Source of the DNA: Siphonodentalium dalli
Lineage: Eukaryota > Mollusca > Scaphopoda > Gadilida > Siphonodentaliidae
Assembly: GCA_032622095.1 (NCBI GenBank)
Contig: CP136068.1
Coordinates: 47,672,443-47,736,442 of the forward strand
Direction: 5' to 3'
DNA: 64,000 nucleotides
The notes under the pieces were generated by a model. The model did not search any database, was not told the DNA's origin, and saw only the letters and a list, made by a program, of their open reading frames with translations. The position numbers and the translations under genes are program-made. Shown here piece after piece: positions 36,990 to 47,105 of the stretch; position 1 is the stretch's first letter, and each line of letters starts with the position of its first letter.

Positions 36990-38521
36990 ATGAAGTGTCC
37001 CTTTTATTATTGTTACGATGTGAAGTTGGCTAGTTCATACCCGTAGTATCAGTTTCACTGGCCAGTGTCACTTAGAAACAATATTACGGATCATTGTCAC
37101 ATACAAAGGTCTTCAAAGGGAAGTCTATAATATGAGTAATATTTTCGCGGGCTTTTAAAGTTGTATATATATATATATATAATAGGTGTGGCTTCACATT
37201 AGCAAAGATGTCCCAAGGAACATGCACACCATGAAAGGAGGAAATATTAATAATCAAGGATGTATTCTAAATACAGGGGGAGGGGGTAATTTAATTTGTT
37301 ACAGTCAATGGAGCGATTAGGAATGAATAAATTATGGAAAACAAGATGTGAAGAGGCCTATATGACATCTGTAGAGCGTGCTACCTATATGATATCTGTA
37401 GAGCGTGCTAACGGATTTAGTCATAGAAAGAGTAATATCCAAGATGGATGCCTCGTTCAAATTCTATAGAGCCCATCTGGAGGTGCTACTAAACAAGGAA
37501 TTTTTTCAAAAACTTGGAGATGAAAGTGGATATTCGAAGATTATGAGGGATTAGAAGTTGTAAGAAAAAGAAGAGCGAATAAAAACAGGAAGTGGTAGAT
37601 AAAAAAGAGGGATAAAAAAAAGATAACAAAGAAAAAATTATAAATAAATAGAGGATATCCACCCTTTTTCAGTGGATATGGGTTATATCTCATGAGTGAT
37701 GACAAAACATTGAATTTCCACGATATGATCAAATAATAAGCATGTGATACAACGTTTAGCCGATGGGTGTGGAGTCAGCCGGTAGGTTTCGCGAGGGATT
37801 GCGTCAGATTCCAATGACTCAGGCGTTGCGCCGGAAGTAGGGATTGCGCCAGATTCGAATGACTCAGGCATTGCGCCAGAAGTAGGGATTGCGTCAGATT
37901 CGAATGACAGGCATTGCAGGAGGCGGTGTTTCTTATGGGCTGGATCTTATTCTAGGGTTTAGGAGACGTGTGTAGACCACTCAATATCCCCTCAGGTGTA
38001 GTGTGGAACCCTTAGAAGTGGCAGTGGGTTAGATATATTAAAAGACAGTTAATTTTAATTTAATTTTAAAGTATTTTTGAATTTTAGAAAAAGTTGAAGT
38101 TTTTTAAGTTTTTCATATATTTATGAATTTTTTTCTGTTTTTCATTTTTGTTTCTTTTTGAAAAGTTTTTTAAGTTTTTTGAAATTTTTGAGTATTTTGA
38201 AGTTTTTAAACTTTTTTGAAATTTTTTGCGATTTTTGAAGTTTTTGAAGTTTTTGAAGTTTTTGAAGTTTTTGACGTTTTTGAAGTTTTTGAAATTTTTG
38301 AAGTTTTTGAATTTTTGAATTTTTTGTAAGTTTTCAATGCGAGTGTCACTTTAACATTATCCCATTGGATATAACCAACGGGTCATGTCCGGACATGCAC
38401 AACCGGCATACAAATAGACCATGATGCAATGCGTGGGCGGAGAATATAGGTCAAACACCGTGTACTGCAGAGAATAGAGTTATCGTTCCTGAAATGACCC
38501 CAAACAGGCGGGGTATCATCA

Positions 38522-38527
38522 AATAGC
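38522..38527. repeat. Right target-site duplication AATAGC
   Basis: Directly follows the right terminus GGGGTATCATCA and matches 24575-24580. Confidence 0.75.
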
Positions 38528-38640
38528 ATCGACTAAAACTTATATGACCCACTATTTCTCCAGACGAAGTGACAGTACGCCTCCTTGACGAATGTTCATG
38601 TGAGTAAAATGCCCATTCCAAAGTTTTTCGACTTGAATAT
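38528..38640. repeat. Tandem-duplicated intron segment, copy 2 (interrupted by the palindrome)
   Basis: Continues the copy that starts at 24561. CATCGACTAAAACTTATATG here aligns with CATCGATTAAAACTTGTATG at 24425. Confidence 0.75.
38564..38599 (+). CDS. Candidate RTK mini-exon (36 nt)
   Basis: Between acceptor TATTTCTCCAG and donor TCAT|GTGAGT a 36-nt segment reads DEVTVRLLDECS in phase 1-1, compatible with both neighbours (exits of domain C and entry of 38667). It would be followed by a 67-nt intron. The gene also joins in frame without it, so it may be optional or not used. The homologous copy at about 24461 has a CTAG acceptor but lacks the donor. Confidence 0.35.
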
Positions 38641-38666
38641 CCATATAGGCAATGTTTATTTTCCAG

Positions 38667-38817
38667 ATCCGCCGGTGATAAATATCGTCAACGCATACGG
38701 GGGTGTATCTCAGATCGGGGATGTTATCGAGATGACATGCATGGCCGCATCCGGAGTAGCGATGACGGAAGATACCCAGTGGTTCCGAAATAACGTTCCC
38801 GTGGCTGATATCACACA
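38667..38817 (+). CDS. RTK exon: first half of Ig-like domain D
   Basis: Acceptor TTATTTTCCAG, entry phase 1. It reads DPPVINIVNAYGGVSQIGD, VIEMTCMAASG and DTQWFRNNVPVADIT. It contains both the first cysteine (MTC) and the tryptophan (QWF), unlike the split of domains B and C. The donor CACA|GTTAGC is weak but gives exit phase 2, exactly the entry phase of 41247-41416; reading on would hit a stop at 38827. Confidence 0.8.
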
Positions 38818-41246
38818 GTTAGCATAATAGTTTTTATACATGAAATGGCGCTTGTGCACACGTCCTCTTGAAAATGGTGGCATTTTTAGTCGTGACCTTT
38901 TTAGAAACGAAAATAAGATTATAGGGACAACCATTTAATTAAACTTTGCTTCCAAGTTGCATATATTGCTAAAACGCTAGCGAGCACATTATCGTAACCC
39001 GTTTATATATAACCGTGGGTATATGCGAGAAATACACAAGGACAACACACTCCACATTTTGGAGCGAACAAATATGCCAAATGCAAAAACTTTAAAAAGT
39101 CGCGAGGGGCATCATTGATTGAGTCTGGGATATTTGGCTCTAGGTAAGGTTTGCGTTGTGGGTGGGGTCTCCATGTTGGAGTTTCCAACTGCTTCCCCAC
39201 CCCTTGAACCACACCAATCTCACAAGTTTGCGTAACCCATTTTGCACCCCCTCTGGGGCTTTGATTTTCCCCAACTGTTCCCCTCAGACCACTATATGGT
39301 AGCGCTATTTTGAATGAGTCATTAGTATTTTGGCAACTAGCCATGCAGGGGGGTGGAATGGATGGTTCGGCCCAGTATGATAATTTGTTTTACAAACATT
39401 AACATTAGAAAATACTAACATCTAGTGGTCTAATGCCTGGCACATTCACACCCCGATTTGTTTTTCTTAACTTAATTAGAAGTTTTTGACTGGCCACTGA
39501 GAAGGGATCAGGACACGGGTTGGTGATTTTCAAACTGACACCACCCTAAGGTTGGATAATTGCCAACTGATGACCATTTCAGTCCAAAATTTTGCAAATG
39601 AAAGGAAAGAATTTTAACCTATTTTGGGTGTGAATTTCCGACTAATGTTGCATCATGTGAGACACCCGCATAACCACCCATGTCGTCGCCACGTCCCTGC
39701 TTGGCATTCGGTCTTGCATTCACCGAAGACGAGAAGTAATCGATATTAGATTTTGCTGGAAAACAGGGGTGGCACACGGGGAGGGCAGGGGGCTACAGCC
39801 CCTGTCGATGAGAGTTATCACCCCTCCGTCTGGGAGGTATGCAATGGTCAGCCGAGTAGCTATAACCCTCCCCTGTCAATTAATATTGTAGCCCCTGCGT
39901 CTGTGATATACTGGAGCCACCCCTGTTGGAAATTTTAAAGAGCACATGCAGAGTAGAAATGAGGGGGGAATAACAAGGAAAGCCTGTGCTCACGTAACCT
40001 CAAAACTTCATGAAAGACATCACAATTAGCCCAAATTGGATGCAGTCCCATGTGTTATATATGTATGGTTTCGTCCTGTTGGCCTCACTGTATCATATAT
40101 ATTCGGTCTCCAAAAAACCATTAAGCCCACTCGATTTGCGGTTTCATTGGGCTCCTGTTTCGCAAAATCCAGTATAAAAAGTGCGTCTATGTCAGACAAA
40201 GTTCAAATATAAAATCTGACCAGACATAGAAACAGCTAATCCCATTACCAATCTAACAACACAATTCGAACATCTTTACCATTCAAAACAATAACACCCG
40301 GCACCAGCTTATGGTTATCAACAGACACACTCACCATGGTCAACTACACGGTCAAAAGCACTATGCTTTTTACGGTTATATCTCGTTATATATAAACGGG
40401 CTTTGAGCATCTGGCCGCTAGTCTTATTTTATTACATGCTAGGATAATTAGTAACTTCTAAGTCTAAAATGAGCGTATTGCTATTACAAATTATTTGATC
40501 ATATCAACATTCAAGTTGTATTTCCAAGTGATCAATCCACATACTAAATATGAAAGCATCTATCGTAGGTTTCGGTATAATCCGGAACACAAACCAATTT
40601 TAAGTCGAAACGGGTCAGAAATGTCAACTAGTTTTCAAGTTATCGCCCTGACAGCAAATGTTTCGGACGAATGGAATATCTGTGGCGGGACGTGTTAACA
40701 ACCAGACGGACGGACAGACACCGATAATTAATACCAGTCTTTGTGTGGGTATAGCAATATTTGAATTATCGTAAAATTTTATCCTAAATGTGGACTTAAT
40801 ACTAAAAAATGAAGCTAAAATAGCGTGAAATGTTAAAATGGTAAATAATGTAATATATCAACATGCATGTATATGTATGTTTGTTACACAATGAACCTAC
40901 AAATTCATTTTGGTTCATATTGGACTTATTTGATTCTTGAATGAGCTCATAGTGGACCTATACATGTTATTCCGTTTGTGGCGCGGGCCACAGTGAAAAC
41001 ACATTATAGAGAGCGCTCATCTGATTTAGGTTCATATAGACCGTTATTCCGATTCAAATAATGCCGATATTGGCTTATTTGTGTTTTGGAAATAAGTTTA
41101 ATATTGAATATGTCCGACAGCGAGATGTAAACCGTCGACAATTACGCGGTGCAAATATAAATTACAAGTGCATGGATACCCGCTGCGAAAACCATCGTGT
41201 CACGTTTCTGACCATTTATAAACCGCAACATTGTGTTTCGTTCCAG
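38818..41246. other. Intron with repeat-like sequence
   Basis: No gene. A minus-strand open frame of 113 codons at 39003-39344 lacks recognised domains and may belong to an unclassified repeat. A partial copy of the short inverted-repeat family lies at about 40925-41060. Confidence 0.45.
40925..41060 (-). mobile_element. Partial copy of short inverted-repeat element family
   Basis: GCGGGCCACAGTGAAAACAC and GAGAGCGCTCA match, in reverse orientation, the GTGAACGCTCTTTAA and CACTGTGGCC parts of the copies near 51960 and 54330. Confidence 0.6.
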
Positions 41247-41416
41247 CACTGGGTTGTATCAAGATAAACTTGAAGGAAAGACACTACTGAATCCTCCTGT
41301 TTACTATCATAATCGCACGATACACGTGACAGTTAACAGTGTAGATGACGGCGGAGAATATAACTGCTCAGCACGGAATAGCTACGGTCAAAGTCACGCA
41401 GTTGTTGAAATTACAG
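41247..41416 (+). CDS. RTK exon: second half of Ig-like domain D
   Basis: Acceptor GTTTCGTTCCAG, entry phase 2, exit phase 1 at ACAG|GTAAGA. It reads STGLYQDKLEGKTLLN, then NRTIHVTVNSVDDGGEYNC and SARNSYGQSHAVVEIT. D-D-G-G-E-Y-N-C carries the second cysteine. It shares the phase 2/1 pattern with exon 9668-9813, so domains A and D use one exon split and domains B and C another. Confidence 0.9.
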
Positions 41417-41620
41417 GTAAGAAATAGTTATGTAATGATAAAATTGAACGCGCTGTATGCGGTTTCCGATACAATGAACAGACATAACTTGGCCTTATAA
41501 TTTAATTCCTCACGAAACAACTCATTTGTAGTCTATACTTGATAGTGTATTAATATAGAGCATTTAATTAATTTTGCGAGAAAACAATTAAAACAGATGG
41601 AACATTGCAATGACTTTCAG

Positions 41621-41844
41621 CATATATACTGTTGATAGATCCGTATTTCGTGTACATGCATGTAGCCACCTATATTGTCCAGCTACCAAATGATGTAGAC
41701 ATGTTAGGTTCAAATGAATCGATCACAGCAGTGCCACCCGGTCAACCGCGTACTGTGTGGTGTCTGTTCATATATTATCTGACAGTCCAAGCTTGCGGAG
41801 GACAAATATTTCCAAAGTATACTTTCAGAATTGACGTATCATAG
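41621..41844 (+). CDS. Candidate Ig-like exon E, possibly alternative terminal exon
   Basis: After a good acceptor (GACTTTCAG) the phase-1 frame reads into LPNDVDMLGSNESITAV and PPGQPRTVWCLF, resembling an Ig B-strand with its cysteine. It then continues to a TAG at 41842-41844. No convincing second half was found, and the gene joins in frame without it. It might be a decayed exon, an exon using GAC|GTATCA as donor, or a terminal exon giving a secreted ectodomain. Confidence 0.35.
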
Positions 41845-44269
41845 GTTTGAAGTAGGGGTGGGAGTATTCCAGGTATATCAGCAGGGGTGAAAGGCTGGAA
41901 GCTGAAAATGTTATATGGTATGCAATCCATTTTTATCAATATATGTTGTCAATTTGATACAGAAAATGATAAACGATATGTACTGCAACTGGATGCATAT
42001 AGCAGATTCTATTAGATTGACGATCCAGTTTTGAACACTCCTGATATTTACGTGCGCTCGCGCAACAGTATGGCGATCAGACAGATTCGTAGCTTGGTAG
42101 CTTGGTGTCACACTCCATGACGTCACCAAAAACGACGTAAAATCTCGTGGCGTTCTGACATTTTTACTGTGCCGCGTTTTTGCTATGTTTATTTTATGTG
42201 TTGTTTTCGATTATTTGTTTGTCGCCGATATCGCCATTTGTCAGGATTCCCTGTTTCTATATTTAAAACTGGCATGCTCGTAGTGAGCCTCGATTACGAT
42301 TTTTTCTCCCAGGTCAAAATACGTCAGAGTTATGACAAAAATAGATCGACCTACATTTTCTCCATCAGAGCTCTACATCAAAGAGTCTATAGACTCCTTC
42401 GGGACCTACATAGACTCCTTCATTTGGGTATTTTTACTTATAATTGGGAAGTTTTATAATTTTTGGTTCGTGCGAAGACCTCTTATTATCGTGCGGGAAA
42501 AGAGAGACATTCAAAACGCGATTTCGTAATTCGACGCAATAGGCTGAATAGCCTAACATTCAGCCGAGTTCCGGGTCAAATACGACGAATGACGTAACAC
42601 AAAACAAAACGCATTTATTGACACAAACACCGTTTGAAGAGTTTATTAATACATAAAATGATCATTATTGATTAATTATTGATTATTTATTGATATTTAT
42701 TGTTGCATATTGGCTGCTATCAATATTTACACAAATTGTATTAATTATTTCTTATAATTGCCCCTTTGGTCAACTTTGACTATCGGAAAATGAAAATGAA
42801 AATATGCCGCTGAAAAAAATGTAATCGATATTAAAGTCTCATCATTTCGGCAACATGGAATTGGTTTTAATTACTTAAATGATTAATATAGTAATTTGCC
42901 TTTTATCTGTGATGAAATGAGAAATGAGAAATGGTAATTGTCTTTTTTTGCTAACATTAAATTAAATTAAATAAATTAAGTAAAATACAGTGAAATTATT
43001 TTTTAAATTATTGTTTATAACATTTTTGCGCACGTTGGCATCTCTCTGAGTGCATTCTAGTTAATTATGTGCAGTCGATCGCACTCGCACTCGCTGAATT
43101 CATCTAGTGTGTCGATGTAGTGCTTTTTATAATGCTTTGATTTGTTATGGAAAATGTTATGAGTTATGAGTCTGAGCAAACAATTTTAATTGAAGATGGA
43201 CATATACATAACCGTGTTCGACTGCCCATGCCAACCAGAAGCTATTTGCCTTCACCGGAAATTGTCCTTGGCATGTGTGTGAATCTTAGGAGAAAAACGT
43301 CAAATTATGCATAGGTTAAAAAAATTTATGTTGATAATTGTGTAAGTATCAAAGAATCGCTGTAGATGCTTGTGAGAGTACCGATCGTCGCGGTTGAAAG
43401 TAATGATGATAAGGTTATTTTCAAATGTCCAAATCGTTTTCCTTATCGAATGGGTGTTGTTTTTTCTCCGCTTCAACATAAAAACAACAACAACAACCAC
43501 AGCAACAACAGCCACTACAATACCAACAACCGCACCACCAATATATAAATCGATATATAATGGCAGCGGCTCCACAAATTTGTCTGACGACTCCGACATA
43601 TTAGTTTGAACCAGAAATATGTACAACATATACAGCAGGTGACATGATAGTTTAAGCACACATGCATACGTTGCATTGCCATGCAGCGGTACAGCTAATG
43701 CAAATTAACAGCGGTAATATGCACCACTGTCCCCATATATTGTAGATATTGTATTTTAAAAAAAATCATTTCACTATTTATTTTTGATGTGAGTACGTGC
43801 GAATATAATCCCATAGCGTTCGCTCTGATTTCACATACGCTGGTATCCGTTGTTTCTTGTTGTAAGATCCAAAGCTCGTTTCACATAATTAATGTAATCA
43901 CTTTTATAATGTTTAATGATGTGGTCGACTGATATATGTAAGGCGTTAAAGAACACTGCCCACATCCAAGCGGTTTCTGCAAATGGCCGGCCATGTCATG
44001 TCTGGTAAATAATTGAACAATAATGTTAACTGACATAACATCGAATCTCGAAACTGAACTTTCATCAAATGCCATAAATAATTTCGTTGTACGACCTGTC
44101 ATATTCCAGGGTTATACTCTGTCGGTTGTGTCTCACCGCATTTCATGGTAAACTATTGTTTACATAAACTGCAAGTATTTGTACATGTACTTATCACCGA
44201 TGTATTGACACTTTCCTCAGTGGACCTATTTTAACAGGTAGTCTTTGTGAGATACAGCTGTCCACTATG
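41845..44269. other. Intron, AT-rich
   Basis: Very AT-rich at 42590-43030. No exon on the plus strand was recognised. A minus-strand membrane-protein-like frame at 43300-43659 is listed separately. Confidence 0.45.
43300..43659 (-). CDS. Antisense open frame with a transmembrane segment
   Basis: A 119-codon frame opens with a hydrophobic leader (CHLLYMLYIFLV) and then an acidic short ectodomain. A long hydrophobic run follows (IGGAVVGIVVAVVAVVVV), closed by the basic stop-transfer MLKRRKNN. It closely resembles the receptor's own TM exon (IVGAVVGGVIAVAV then TRKRK) but lies on the other strand. Part of the hydrophobic run is encoded by a GTT-type triplet run, so it may be partly simple-repeat derived. 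A CAG followed by phase-1 reading at the ectodomain could be an acceptor. It could be an inverted relic of a related receptor exon, or chance. Confidence 0.3.
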   Translation of the reverse strand: MLKLSCHLLYMLYIFLVQTNMSESSDKFVEPLPLYIDLYIGGAVVGIVVAVVAVVVVVVFMLKRRKNNTHSIRKTIWTFENNLIIITFNRDDRYSHKHLQRFFDTYTIININFFNLCII

Positions 44270-45551
44270 TTTTGGGGCATACATTCGATAATCTTGTATG
44301 GCCATTATGATCGTTTCGGCAACAGTTTTCGTTAGTGAGTATACGAGCGATCGAAACTGTTATATCCGATTTCGTTGTAGTCATCACTGAACATAACGAT
44401 ATTCTTCCCACAAGGCAATCTATATATATATAACTAGAAGGTGAACCGACTTCGTCCGGGCTTTGACCTTGAATTGACCATTTTGAAGGTCAAGGTCAGG
44501 TGGGGTCAAACACCAACACCCCAAAAATGGTGGAAATCGGCCCAGCGGATACCGGGAAATTGGCCCAGCGGATACCGAGATATCCTTTGCATCAAATTTC
44601 GTCCGTAAAAATCCGCCAGTTTAACCCGATTTGATTTCCACTCAAGTATGTAAACCCGCCTCATATACACACGCTCATTAATTATCAAGTTTCAACGTAA
44701 AGATAAATTACCATCGGTGCCCGAGATATCGCCAAGACGTCTGAAACAGTCAAATGCATCGGCCGGTTAAGCGTTAACGTGATCTAACGTTATGACCTCT
44801 AACGATGTCATAGAAGTTACGCATTGTTTTTATCCTGATGGAAGATAGTACAACTTCTTCTTGATAATTGAGACAGATAACTAAAACGGATACATACGCA
44901 TTATATATCGTTGGAAAGAGGAAACACGAAAGATTCTCACAGTGTCATTATTATGACTGGAATTTTATTATTCGCGCTGCTTCGAATCGATTTGTAAGCA
45001 CCGAACTCAAATGAAAGTCCAGTAACACGGCGTAAAAACAGATTTGACCTCGGCACGTGAAAAGTTGACCTCGGATCTGAAAATCAATAGGCCCATGTTC
45101 GTTCCCGGGTCGAATTACGTGTCCGTACCAAGTTTGGTCGAAATCGGTCCAGCCGTGTTCGAGTCCATCGCGAACACACACACACACACACACAGATCTT
45201 CCAAAATATATAATAGATAAATGCTCCCAAATGGAGTCTGTTTCAGTTAGTAAATATAGTAATAAAGTAACATGTTGATTTTGTTGCGTTCCAAATGTGC
45301 ATGCATATATATATGTGGGGTAGGGTGGGGTACAAAATAACGTTTTAGTTCAAAAAGTGTTGCCACGCGCCTCAAGTGAAAGAGAAGTATGACCAATCCA
45401 TTGCTAATATATAAATGATCATGTGCTCATAAACGCGGAGACCAGAAAGTAACAAAGAACATTTACATACCCGTCATGTTGACGGGCAATCCCCTAGTCA
45501 TATTATATTACCCAATGAACATTCATAGTGAGCCAGTGCCTCCATAAATCT

Positions 45552-45560
<9 letters not shown>
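44270..45560. repeat. Duplicated intron segment, copy 1
   Basis: The left end (CACTGAACATAACGATATTC, 44385-44404) and right end (CCTCCATAAATCTGACATAT, about 45540-45560) match 49170-49190 and 49470-49490. Most of the interior differs because of a repeat insertion at about 44424-45215. Confidence 0.55.
44424..45215. mobile_element. Dispersed repeat with (CA)n, unclassified
   Basis: Begins after an AT run with TAACTAGAAGGTGAACCGAC and ends near a CA/AC microsatellite (about 45173-45193) and ATATATAATAGATAA. It contains CCAAGTTTGGTCGAAATCGG and CGGTCCAGCCGTGTTCGAG, phrases I associate with widespread invertebrate interspersed repeats. No coding capacity was seen, and the class is uncertain. Confidence 0.5.

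Positions 45561-45602
<42 letters not shown>
45557..45602. repeat. (AT)n microsatellite
   Basis: About 46 bp of uninterrupted AT dinucleotides. Confidence 0.97.
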
Positions 45603-45604
<2 letters not shown>

Positions 45605-45757
45605 TGTATATAAAGTGGTGTATGTATACCAAATTATCCGCCGTTGACTAGTGGTAACGTTCGTTCCACGTGATGCCCGACACTGCTTTGTATATAAAGT
45701 GGTATATGTATACCCAACCACCGGTTGGGTATACATACACCACTTTATATACAAATA
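45605..45757. repeat. Hairpin-forming inverted repeat
   Basis: TTTGTATATAAAGTGG at 45688 pairs with CCACTTTATATACAAA ending at about 45757, meeting at CCAACCACCGGTTGGG. A third, direct copy of the left arm lies at 45603-45630. Confidence 0.85.
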
Positions 45758-46579
45758 TACAAATCTGACAATTCCAAAATCACAATGTTGACACGCGAAA
45801 CAACAGCGCACGTGCAATTGACAAATCTAGTCCGCGGTCATGGACATAGGAACAGTGTTCCTTGCTGGTGACGGACAAGCAATTTATACCAAATAGCTTG
45901 CAATGAGGCACCCATGTGCAAATATTCCAATTATTTATGTGAATATTTCCACAGTAATAACAGGCAGTATATATATACTGTCCGTAGCTGCGGTTCTCTG
46001 TTGGTTTGTTATATACTGCTCGTAAAGTTTTTGACTCCTGAACCGTCGTTATGGTTGGGTATGAAAATAAGGGTGGGGTAAATCTGAAGTTATATATAGG
46101 GGTATATAACCTATACATAGCTTTTTGCAAATTTGTGTGCAGATAATGGGAAATATGACTGCCCGTTTCAGGATTATACCTGGATTGAGATTAGGGCGAC
46201 AATATGCGGAAGTGTTGATACGCATGCGTAATTTATGACAGTTATTTAGTAAATATGACCTCCGAAATTTAAATATTTACTAAATAACGGGAAGTCATAA
46301 TGTACGTTATTTCTTTCGGTTGTCGCCTTAATTACCGATTTAGTTATAAATATATATGTTTAGAATAACATCTGCACAGTAATATATATGGTCCAAGATT
46401 GATATAAGACATGTCTATAGAAAATAATTCATTTAAATAAAGAGTCTATCGACCTTCCGTGGCCTTGCCACTTTTCAATAGAAGATAATGATGGTGACGT
46501 CATATCGTCAAGGGAAATAACTCAATTTAGAGAAAACGCCATTTCCTGAGTGCATTAAATTTGCACTTGAAATGTTTCA
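45758..46579. other. Intron sequence with small hairpin
   Basis: No gene. A short inverted repeat (TTATTTAGTAAATAT / ATATTTACTAAATAA) at about 46235-46300. Confidence 0.5.
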
Positions 46580-46639
46580 TATAAAAGTCTTCTCTTTGAT
46601 TTCTGAGTATTTTGCTGTCTGACTGTAGTTTTTGGAACG

Positions 46640-46805
46640 GGAAAATCTAAAATTACCCACCCCGCATCCATCCAAGTGTCCACAGCGATATTCTGGTTGT
46701 TTAATTTGCAGCTTATGAATTATCGGTCTTTCTCTCAGTGTATTGCCCGTTTCGCCGATGTAACTTTCTGAACAGGCATGGCAGACGATACAGCAAATTA
46801 AATTT
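46640..46805 (-). pseudogene. GIY-YIG endonuclease domain of the Penelope-like element
   Basis: The reverse strand reads CCIVCHACSESYIGETGNT and LRERPIIHKLQIKQPEYRC, then GHLDGCGVGNF. The YIGET and L-x-x-R-x-x-x-H patterns are the GIY-YIG core used by these elements to cut target DNA. The first GIY Tyr is replaced or out of view, and a frame change separates it from the RT part. Confidence 0.75.
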
Positions 46806-47105
46806 ATTGTCCATAGAAATATTCGGATAAATTTTCATCCCATTTTTTAGTGTTATGTTTCACCGTCCTATATCGTTTGACTCCACATTTATCAACTAAA
46901 TTTAGTTTCCCACCAGTTGTGAATCTTGCTTTAGTCAGAATCTTTTTCAATTTTTTGGCTGAGGTTTGCTCGGTAATATATCATGTGATTTCATTACGGC
47001 ATTCATTATTTCACTTTTGTGTAGGATGGGAAATAATTGTTTTGCAACAATGGCCATATTAGGATGATGTGGGTTATGTGTGGAAACTAATGGAGTTGGA
47101 TCGGA

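Larger units (their letters stand above)
24581..38521. mobile_element. Giant palindromic inserted element (13.9 kb), unclassified
   Basis: The left arm (24581-31531, 6,951 bp) and right arm (31560-38521, 6,962 bp) are reverse complements with only a handful of differences. These are one 9-bp unit in an A-rich array, two T's near the centre, and scattered substitutions (for example near 27545 and 30477). The spacer is 28 bp (31532-31559) and GC-rich. The termini are exact inverted repeats beginning TGATGATACCCC, flanked by a 6-bp direct duplication AATAGC. No transposase, polymerase, integrase or capsid gene was recognised. Six-bp duplications are known for Polinton/Maverick and some other DNA transposons, but nothing else links this element to them. 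It could be a non-autonomous long-TIR element, a terminal-repeat-only derivative of a larger element, or a foldback element. Confidence 0.75.
31560..38521 (-). repeat. Right arm of the giant palindrome
   Basis: Reverse complement of the left arm with all its internal repeats mirrored: the 260-bp array at about 31953-33108, the 800-bp duplication at about 34393-35711, the 54-bp repeat at about 37788-37917, and the A-rich array at about 38073-38332. Confidence 0.97.

Noticed and set aside
24581-38521. Assignment of the palindrome to Polinton/Maverick on the basis of its 6-bp duplication
   Set aside because: No polymerase B, integrase, ATPase or capsid sequence was recognised, and the termini do not begin with AG.
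39003-39344. 113-codon minus-strand frame as a gene
   Set aside because: No recognisable motif; sequence style suggests an unclassified repeat.
42169-42529. Overlapping frames with a hydrophobic stretch (FIWVFLLIIG)
   Set aside because: Very AT-rich DNA gives hydrophobic codons by chance; no start or splice support.
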